DNA of 10,794 nucleotides from Trueperaceae bacterium (lineage in GTDB: Bacteria > Deinococcota > Deinococci > Deinococcales > Trueperaceae). The position numbers and the translations under genes are program-made. The notes under the pieces were generated by a model. It saw only the letters and a list, made by a program, of their open reading frames with translations, was not told the origin of the DNA and did not search any database. Every line of letters begins with the position of its first letter. Within the stretch, counting starts at the first letter, position 1. Location: assembly GCA_024636105.1 (NCBI GenBank), contig JAGXHO010000110.1, positions 1-10,794 on the forward strand. Direction: 5' to 3'. Positions 6,390 through 10,794 of this stretch are shown here, piece by piece.

Positions 6390-7510
6390 GCGACGGACCG
6401 ACCGGCATCGTGATGATGAACCTGGGGGGCCCCAAGACCTTGGGCGACGTCAACCCCTTCCTGCGCGCGCTGTTCGAGGACCGCGAGATCATCCAGCTGC
6501 CGCTGCAGAAGTGGCTCGGGCCCTTCATCGCCGACCGCCGCACCAAGAAGATCCAGCAGCATTACGCCGAGATCGGCGGCGGCTCCCCCATCCTGGCGTG
6601 GACCGAGGAGCAGGGGCGCGGGATGGTCGAGCGCCTCGATCGGCTGTCGCCGGCGACGGCGCCGCACAAGTTCTACGTGGCGTTCCGCTACATCGAACCG
6701 ACCAGCGAGACGGCGCTGAAGCAGATGGCGGCCGACGGCGTGACGCGCGCGGTGGCCTTCACCCAATACCCGCAGTTCAGCTGCTCGACGACCGGCTCCT
6801 CGCTCAACGAGCTGTGGCGCGCGGCGCGCCGCGTCGGGCTCGCCGACCGCTTCACGTGGTCGGTGCTCGACCGTTGGCCCACGCACCCGGGCTTCGTCGA
6901 CGCGATGGCCGAGACCGTCCTTCAGGGGCTCGCCAAGTTCGCCCCCGAGGACCGGGACGACGTGGTGTTGGTGTTCAGCGCCCACTCGCTGCCGCTCGAC
7001 GTCATCGACCGCGGCGACGCGTACCCGGCCGAGATCGGGGCGTCGGTGCACGAGGTGATGGAGCGCCTCGGCTACGCCCACGAGTACCTGATCAGCTACC
7101 AGTCCGACGTCGGTCCGGTGCGCTGGCTGGGCGCCTCGACCGAATCGGTCTTGAAGGAGTTGGGCGAGAAGAAGCGCACCAACGTCCTGGTGGTGGGCAT
7201 CGCCTTCACCAGCGACCACATCGAGACGCTGCACGAGCTCGACATCGAGTACGGCGAGGTGGCGCACGAGGCGGGGATCACGAACTTCCACCGCGCCCCG
7301 GCGTTCAACGGCATGCCCGAGTTCCAGGACGCGCTCGCCGATTTGGTCGCCGGCCACCTGGCCGACGGCGTCGCCTGCACCCCCAACTACGGCTTCCGCT
7401 GCCCCGGCTGCGTCAACCCGCAGTGCCGCAACGTGCTCAAGCCGGTGGCGCCGTACAAGCGCACGGCGGTGACGGTGTCGCCGAAGAACGCGCAGTACCC
7501 GACGAAGTAG
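6386..7510 (+). CDS. hemH: Ferrochelatase with an animal-type [2Fe-2S] cysteine set
   Basis: This enzyme inserts Fe2+ into protoporphyrin IX to form heme. It has 374 residues, and ATG 6386 overlaps the hemF stop as ATGA after GCGAGGAG (6371-6378). Catalytic His200 lies in VFSAHSLPLDVIDRGDAYP, and Glu280 lies in GIAFTSDHIETLHELDIEY. The protein reads strikingly like mitochondrial ferrochelatase throughout (YPQFSCSTTGSSLNELW, LDRWPTHPGF). The four cysteines that hold the [2Fe-2S] cluster in the human enzyme are all present: Cys133 in the SCSTTGSS segment, and Cys339, Cys342 and Cys347 in CPGCVNPQC (Cx2Cx4C), within a C-terminal extension of about 45 residues. There is no obvious C-terminal membrane helix. 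It is the last gene of the coupled series. Its stop is TAG, and 34 bases separate it from the next gene, with no visible terminator hairpin. Confidence 0.97.
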   Translation: MSDGPTGIVMMNLGGPKTLGDVNPFLRALFEDREIIQLPLQKWLGPFIADRRTKKIQQHYAEIGGGSPILAWTEEQGRGMVERLDRLSPATAPHKFYVAFRYIEPTSETALKQMAADGVTRAVAFTQYPQFSCSTTGSSLNELWRAARRVGLADRFTWSVLDRWPTHPGFVDAMAETVLQGLAKFAPEDRDDVVLVFSAHSLPLDVIDRGDAYPAEIGASVHEVMERLGYAHEYLISYQSDVGPVRWLGASTESVLKELGEKKRTNVLVVGIAFTSDHIETLHELDIEYGEVAHEAGITNFHRAPAFNGMPEFQDALADLVAGHLADGVACTPNYGFRCPGCVNPQCRNVLKPVAPYKRTAVTVSPKNAQYPTK

Positions 7511-7526
7511 GCCGATCGCTCGTCAG

Positions 7527-7535
7527 TGGTACCTT
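7527..7535 (+). promoter_or_regulatory. Possible extended -10 promoter of the restriction operon
   Basis: TGG followed by TACCTT resembles an extended -10 element (TGnTAnnnT) and lies 9 bases before ATG 7545. The methyltransferase promoter has a similar TGG plus TATGCT. No good -35 element is seen; the region overlaps the 34-base gap after hemH. Read-through from the heme operon is equally possible. Confidence 0.35.
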
Positions 7536-7544
7536 CAGAGGACC

Positions 7545-7742
7545 ATGACGATGAAACCAGGAGGGCCGCTCCCCGTTCCGACAAGGCGCGCGCGTCGCAC
7601 CGTTCGCCTCAATGCCAACGTGGATGTCGACGTTCATCGCGAACTCAAGGTCGCCGCAGCCGAGGAAGGGCGGTCCATGACCGAGTTGCTCGAAGAGGCC
7701 GTCTTGGCGTACCTCGACCGCCGCCGGACCGGTGGAGCGTGA
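7545..7742 (+). CDS. Small ribbon-helix-helix protein, candidate regulator of the restriction module
   Basis: This 65-residue protein has a Pro/Arg-rich basic N-terminus (about 1-17), then TVRLNANVDVDVHREL with a predicted DNA-contacting beta strand, followed by two helices KVAAAEEGRSMTELLEEA and VLAYLDRR. This is the strand-helix-helix plan of MetJ/Arc-type regulators, found in plasmid-partition repressors and antitoxins. ATG 7545 lies only 2 bases after AGAGGA (7537-7542). ATG 7551, 8 bases after GGA, is an equally good start and would give 63 residues. The stop overlaps the endonuclease start as GTGA, so the two are co-translated. Possible roles are a repressor of endonuclease expression, as control proteins do in other systems, or an orphan antitoxin-like gene. 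I favour the first, from position only. Confidence 0.7.
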   Translation: MTMKPGGPLPVPTRRARRTVRLNANVDVDVHRELKVAAAEEGRSMTELLEEAVLAYLDRRRTGGA

Positions 7743-8833
7743 GCGGCAAAGCCATACGCCAAGACGCTTTCGACGCTGCCTTCGCTCGTGCGAGCGAAAT
7801 CGCGGGCGGGCAGAAGGCACGGGGGCCAGCAAGCCAATGGCTTGAAACGGTTCGGCAGTTGCGTGCAGCGCCGAGCAGCACGTTCTTGCCGATGTTCGCG
7901 ACCGCTGCTTTGGCGCGTGCGACGGACCCGCACCTCGACCCGCTCACGCTCAAGGCTTCGGCCCGAGCGACCGATGGCCTGAAGTCATACTCGGCGCGCG
8001 GCGTGGCCACCAACCAGTTGATGCGACTCGCTCATGCCCACGACCTGGACCTGGGAACTACCGGGAACGAGCCACTGAACAACGCGCCCTTCTATGGCGC
8101 CGATCGCGTCGACGAGATCACGGACCGCGTACATGCGAACGCGCGCTCCTACTTCGAGGACCTACTCAACGCGCTCACCGCACTTCGTAGAGCAAGCCGA
8201 GAGGATGCGGAGAACGCTCTCGGCGCCGTCATCCAGCTCACGCGTCGAGTTGCACGTCCAGTAGGCCGGCCGGCAATCGTTCATGAAGAAGTCGATGTAG
8301 CAGAAGCGATGAGGCGCCTTTCTGAGTTTGTTGAACGGCGCTCGGAGCGCGGGGCGCGAGGGCAAGCGGTGGTTGCGGGGCTCTTTCGGTCCGCCCATCC
8401 CGGCACGACGACCGGTGGCGTGTATGCGCCCAGCAGCCACCTACCTGGAGACGTGCACGTTCGGCCCCGTACCGACACAGGCATCGTCTCACTAGCCGTT
8501 GAGGTCCGCCAGAAGCGCGTAACCGAAGCTGGCGTGTTGGCATTCGCCCGTAAGTGCGGTGGCAAGGGCATCCAGAACGCCATCCTCGTTGCGCTCCATC
8601 CGGAGCAGGAGCCGCTCGACACCAAGGGCCTGGCCCGCCGCTGCCTGCACGAGTTCGAAGTGGCCGTCCTCGTGGTCCCGTCTCTTCCGGAATTGTTCGC
8701 GCTCATCGCTTCGAGCGCCGGACAGCCGCATCATGCGCTCCTTCAACGGGCAGCCGACGCGATCGCTGATGCGCTTGAAGAAGTCGGGGCATCATCCGAA
8801 GCCCGCGCCGAGTTCTCGCGCCTCTGGCGCTGA
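7739..8833 (+). CDS. Type II restriction endonuclease, SacI-family-like
   Basis: This 364-residue protein starts at GTG 7739, which overlaps the small ribbon-helix-helix gene as GTGA. It lies convergent to a C5-cytosine methyltransferase, which is the main argument for a restriction enzyme. The N-terminal half contains ATDPHLDPLTLKA, SYSARGVATNQL and LGTTGNEPLNNAPF, segments I associate with the SacI endonuclease family; this rests on recall, not a search. The C-terminal half has a candidate PD-(D/E)xK nuclease core: PGDVHV with Asp238, then SLAVEVRQKRVT with Glu255. The usual lysine two residues after the glutamate is Arg257, with Lys259 nearby, so the exact catalytic triad is uncertain. If it is truly SacI-like the target could be GAGCTC. 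GC content is clearly lower than in the heme genes (30 of 60 bases in 8281-8340), which suggests transfer. Confidence 0.72.
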   Translation: MSGKAIRQDAFDAAFARASEIAGGQKARGPASQWLETVRQLRAAPSSTFLPMFATAALARATDPHLDPLTLKASARATDGLKSYSARGVATNQLMRLAHAHDLDLGTTGNEPLNNAPFYGADRVDEITDRVHANARSYFEDLLNALTALRRASREDAENALGAVIQLTRRVARPVGRPAIVHEEVDVAEAMRRLSEFVERRSERGARGQAVVAGLFRSAHPGTTTGGVYAPSSHLPGDVHVRPRTDTGIVSLAVEVRQKRVTEAGVLAFARKCGGKGIQNAILVALHPEQEPLDTKGLARRCLHEFEVAVLVVPSLPELFALIASSAGQPHHALLQRAADAIADALEEVGASSEARAEFSRLWR

Positions 8834-8856
8834 CGCTCGGACTCCAGCGATCGTCC

Positions 8857-10053
8857 TCAGTCGGCAGCGTTGGCGACGGCGGAACCTGGCCCTCGGCCGG
8901 TCCCGGGGTGGGCCGAGTGGCTTCCCCGCAGAACGAGGTACTCGTCCGGCACCGGGACGACTGCCTCCGCAGAAGGAATCGGCCGCCGGTACGGGATCGC
9001 TAGCGTTGGCACAAGGCTTCCGCCGTCCTCAAGCAGTTGGTGGCGAACAGCACGTCCGATCGTTTCGGCGAGGAGCGCGGGTACGGCGTTGCCGATCTGG
9101 CGCTGGACCGCGCGCCGGTTGCCCGCAAACTGCACGTGATCCGGAAACGTTTGAAGGCGAGCCAGTTCGCGCGTGCTCAGGTACCGGCTGTTCCAATGGA
9201 ACGGTCCCACCGAAGGTCCTGGCTGTGCTTGGATCGTCCACGCCGGCTGGTCCTTCGCGAGTTTCAGGAGAAAGTTCCAGAAGCGAGTCCGCCAACCGAA
9301 GAGGGGCTCGCCTCCCTTGCGATCCGTGTGCCACAGGTAGTTCTCACCTTCGGGAATCGAAGGAAGGAGCTGTGCCCAGCGGCCTCGCGCCCTGAGGTTC
9401 TCACTGTGGTCCGGCTCGAGCCCGCCGATCGCATCCCACGCCGTCACGAACGGCTCGCGGCCCTCGCCGTGCGTCGGCTTCGGGAAGGAGAACGTACGTC
9501 CCCCCCGATGGCCAACCATAAAGAACCGCGTTCGCCGCTGCGGTACCCCGTACTCGACAGCGTTCAGGACTGACCACGCTAAGGTGTAGTTGACACCGCG
9601 CTCGCGGTTGATCTCCTCGACCGCGTCCTGGAGAAAGAGGAGTCCTTCCTCCTTACCCGAGTAGTTGATCCCATGAACGTTCTCTAGGACGAAGACTTCG
9701 GGTAGCGTGTCCCTCAATACGCGCATGTACGCCACGAGCGTGTCGGCTCGAGGATCGTCAAGACGCCTGGCATCACCAGACGCCCAGTAACCACTCTTTG
9801 AGAACGGCTGACATGGCGGGCCGCCAACGAGTAGAGCGGCTTCCCCCTCACCGAGTTCGGCCGAGCGCAGGAGAGACTCGCTCGCAACCGCGTGGATGTC
9901 GTCACAGATGACGTTCCACCCGTGCTCCGCGGCCGTGGTCGCGGCGATCGGGTCGAACTCGACGCCCACCCGCGTCTGAAAACCGGCCGCCTCGAGTCCG
10001 AGGTCTAGGCCTCCCGCACCGGTGAACAGGCTGATCGCAGAGCGCTCCGACAT
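8857..10053 (-). CDS. DNA (cytosine-5-)-methyltransferase of the restriction-modification module
   Basis: This enzyme transfers a methyl group from S-adenosylmethionine to C5 of cytosine and presumably protects the target of the adjacent endonuclease. It has 398 residues. Motif I is LFTGAGGLDLG (about 9-19), motif IV is GGPPCQPFSKSG with catalytic Cys81, motif VI is VLENVHGI (ENV 124-126), and motif VIII is QRRTRFF (172-178). After a short variable region come motif IX RYLSTRELARLQTFPDHV (290-307) and motif X RQIGNAVPALLAETIG (318-333). A tail of about 65 residues carries VPVPDEYLVL and HPGTGRGPG. ATG 10053-10051 has no Shine-Dalgarno sequence but lies 6 bases after a -10-like element, so the mRNA is probably leaderless. 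Only 23 bases separate it from the convergent endonuclease stop, with no convincing terminator hairpin between. GC is reduced (30 of 60 bases in 9661-9720). Confidence 0.95.
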   Translation of the reverse strand: MSERSAISLFTGAGGLDLGLEAAGFQTRVGVEFDPIAATTAAEHGWNVICDDIHAVASESLLRSAELGEGEAALLVGGPPCQPFSKSGYWASGDARRLDDPRADTLVAYMRVLRDTLPEVFVLENVHGINYSGKEEGLLFLQDAVEEINRERGVNYTLAWSVLNAVEYGVPQRRTRFFMVGHRGGRTFSFPKPTHGEGREPFVTAWDAIGGLEPDHSENLRARGRWAQLLPSIPEGENYLWHTDRKGGEPLFGWRTRFWNFLLKLAKDQPAWTIQAQPGPSVGPFHWNSRYLSTRELARLQTFPDHVQFAGNRRAVQRQIGNAVPALLAETIGRAVRHQLLEDGGSLVPTLAIPYRRPIPSAEAVVPVPDEYLVLRGSHSAHPGTGRGPGSAVANAAD

Positions 10054-10059
10054 GACACG

Positions 10060-10068
10060 AGCATACCA
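10060..10068 (-). promoter_or_regulatory. Extended -10 promoter of the methyltransferase gene (leaderless type)
   Basis: On the minus strand TGG followed by TATGCT forms an extended -10 element, ending 6 bases before the ATG at 10053. Transcription would then start at or next to the start codon, which fits the absence of a ribosome binding site. No convincing -35 hexamer is present. Confidence 0.5.
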
Positions 10069-10069
10069 G

Positions 10070-10084
10070 TACTCATTTACTCAT
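10070..10084. repeat. Tandem heptad TACTCAT x2, possible operator
   Basis: TACTCAT occurs at 10070-10076 and again at 10078-10084, separated by one T (period 8). On the minus strand it reads ATGAGTA twice and sits just upstream of the methyltransferase -10 element, in the spacer where a bound protein would block polymerase. Ribbon-helix-helix repressors such as the omega repressor of plasmid pSM19035 bind tandem heptads, so the small protein at 7545 is a candidate ligand. No copy is seen upstream of 7545. Confidence 0.4.
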
Positions 10085-10152
10085 CGCGCTTGTCTTGGGC
10101 ACAGCCGACGCGAGCGACCGGGGCCCAGGGGTCGTCCATGACTCCTCCGCGG

Positions 10153-10158
10153 TACGCT
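10153..10158 (+). promoter_or_regulatory. Putative -10 element of the PPO gene (leaderless type)
   Basis: TACGCT ends 7 bases before ATG 10166 and no Shine-Dalgarno sequence lies between. This is the TAnnnT spacing of leaderless genes. The 112-base gap 10054-10165 also holds the methyltransferase promoter and the TACTCAT repeats; nothing else is recognised there. The -35 region is poor. Confidence 0.4.
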
Positions 10159-10165
10159 CCACACG

Positions 10166-10773
10166 ATGAACCGCGTCGCCGTCGTCGGCGGGGGCCTCGC
10201 TGGCCTCGCCACCGCCCACGCCCTGCTGCGCCGCCGCCCCGAGCTCGCGGTCGTGGTGCTGGAGGCCGCGGACGCGCCCGGCGGCAAGGTGCGCACGTCG
10301 GTTCAGGACGGCTATACCTTCGACTGGGGTCCGAACGGCTTCCTTGCCAACGTCCCCGAGACGCTGGCGCTCGCCCGCGAGCTGGGGCTCGAGGACCGAC
10401 TGCGCCCCGCCGCCGACGCGGCCGCCCAGCGCTTCGTCTACCGCGATGGCGGGCTGCGCGCGCTGCCGACCTCGCCGGGCACCTTCTTGCGCTCGGAGCT
10501 GCTCTCGCTCCCCGGGAAACTACGCGCCCTCTCGGAACCGCTCCTCGCGCGCAAGGGAAGGCGCGAGGAGACCGTGCACGACTTCGTCGCCCGCCACTTC
10601 GGGCACGAAGCGGCGCGCGTCTTCGCCGGCGTCTTCGTCGCGGGTATCACCGCTGGCGACCCGCGCGAGCTCTCGGTCGACGCGCTCTTCCCGCGCCTGC
10701 GCAAGCTCGAGGCCGCCCATGGCTCGCTGCTGCGCGGCATGGCGGCGGCGCGGCGCGACGCGCGCGCGACGCC
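10166..10773 (+). CDS. hemY: Protoporphyrinogen oxidase, FAD-dependent (HemG/HemY type), 3'-truncated
   Basis: This flavoenzyme oxidises protoporphyrinogen IX to protoporphyrin IX with O2, giving the substrate of ferrochelatase. Only the first ~202 codons are present. ATG 10166 begins NRVAVVGGGLAGLATAHALL, the FAD-binding dinucleotide fold. It is followed by VLEAADAPGGKVRT and YTFDWGPNGFLANVPET, and later by VFVAGITAGDPRELSVDALF and LRKLEAAHGSLLRGM, all characteristic of this oxidase family. The homologous sequence continues to about base 10773, where the Tn5 adapter begins; any residues read after that are artefact. The 5' end is separated from hemH by the restriction module and by an opposing methyltransferase gene, so it needs its own promoter. 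In the ancestral arrangement it was probably the next gene after hemH. The family is named hemG in some bacteria and hemY in others. Confidence 0.92.
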
Positions 10774-10794
10774 CTGTCTCTTATACACATCTGA
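10774..10794. other. Nextera (Tn5 mosaic end) sequencing adapter left in the contig
   Basis: Bases 10774-10792 are CTGTCTCTTATACACATCT, the exact 19-base Tn5 mosaic end used in Nextera libraries. The following GA matches the Read 1 (i5-side) adapter and not the i7 side, which continues with CC. It interrupts the PPO coding sequence in mid-frame and is not biological sequence of this organism. Confidence 0.98.

Noticed and set aside
8834..8856. Possible bidirectional terminator between the endonuclease and methyltransferase stops
   Set aside because: CGCT and AGCG could pair around 8834-8849, but the stem is only 4 bases with a bulge and an impossible inner loop, and there is no T-tract.
7241..10240. 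No GAGCTC in the restriction module while nine sites occur elsewhere in the window
   Set aside because: At this base composition about one site is expected per 3 kb, so an empty 2.5-3 kb stretch is not significant, and the target itself is only inferred.
10090..10794. A 234-codon plus-strand frame over the PPO gene
   Set aside because: It is a shadow frame, very rich in Arg and Ala, ending in adapter-encoded residues. The frame from 10166 carries the clear FAD fold and oxidase motifs.
1..10794. CRISPR arrays, tRNA or rRNA genes, insertion sequences
   Set aside because: No repeat-spacer pattern, no cloverleaf or rRNA signatures, and no transposase or terminal inverted repeats were seen. The only large repeat is the hemB/kinase inverted pair.

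Overview
The window is high-GC bacterial DNA (about 72% GC in a sampled stretch of the heme genes) carrying most of a protoporphyrin-dependent heme pathway: hemB, hemE, hemF, hemH and the start of a HemG/HemY-type protoporphyrinogen oxidase. A two-component system sits inside the operon and a restriction-modification module sits near its end. HemF and a FAD-dependent PPO imply oxygen-dependent heme synthesis. I cannot assign a phylum; Myxococcota or another high-GC lineage is possible. The last 21 bases are Nextera (Tn5) adapter and the first 1.3 kb is an inverted, diverged copy of what follows. The window therefore looks like a whole short-read, probably metagenomic, contig with an artefact at each end.

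Layout. (1) 1-~1308, minus strand: the 3' part of a second hemB and the first 145 codons of a second histidine kinase, about 91% and 86% identical in protein to the plus-strand copies and perfectly collinear with them (position p pairs with 2850-p). Substitutions are largely synonymous or conservative and there are no frameshifts, so this is most likely a related strain joined by a chimeric event. (2) ~1301-7510, plus strand: end of an unidentified gene, then hemB - histidine kinase - OmpR-type regulator - hemE - hemF - hemH. All six junctions from the unidentified gene to hemH are 4-base ATGA/GTGA stop-start overlaps, which indicates one translationally coupled operon. (3) 7527-10084: a lower-GC module (50-60% in sampled lines) with a ribbon-helix-helix protein, a SacI-family-like restriction endonuclease and a convergent C5-cytosine methyltransferase. 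(4) 10153-10773: the 5' part of a PPO gene with its own leaderless-type promoter. (5) 10774-10794: sequencing adapter.

How the parts work together. HemB makes porphobilinogen, HemE makes coproporphyrinogen III, HemF makes protoporphyrinogen IX, PPO makes protoporphyrin IX and HemH inserts iron. HemC and HemD are not in the window; the truncated gene before hemB could be one of them. The kinase/regulator pair is expressed with the pathway and may adjust it, but its signal and targets are unknown. The ferrochelatase has the full cysteine set of animal-type [2Fe-2S] ferrochelatases. The restriction module appears to have been inserted between hemH and the PPO gene. The short ribbon-helix-helix protein, overlapping the endonuclease gene by 4 bases, is a candidate controller of the module.
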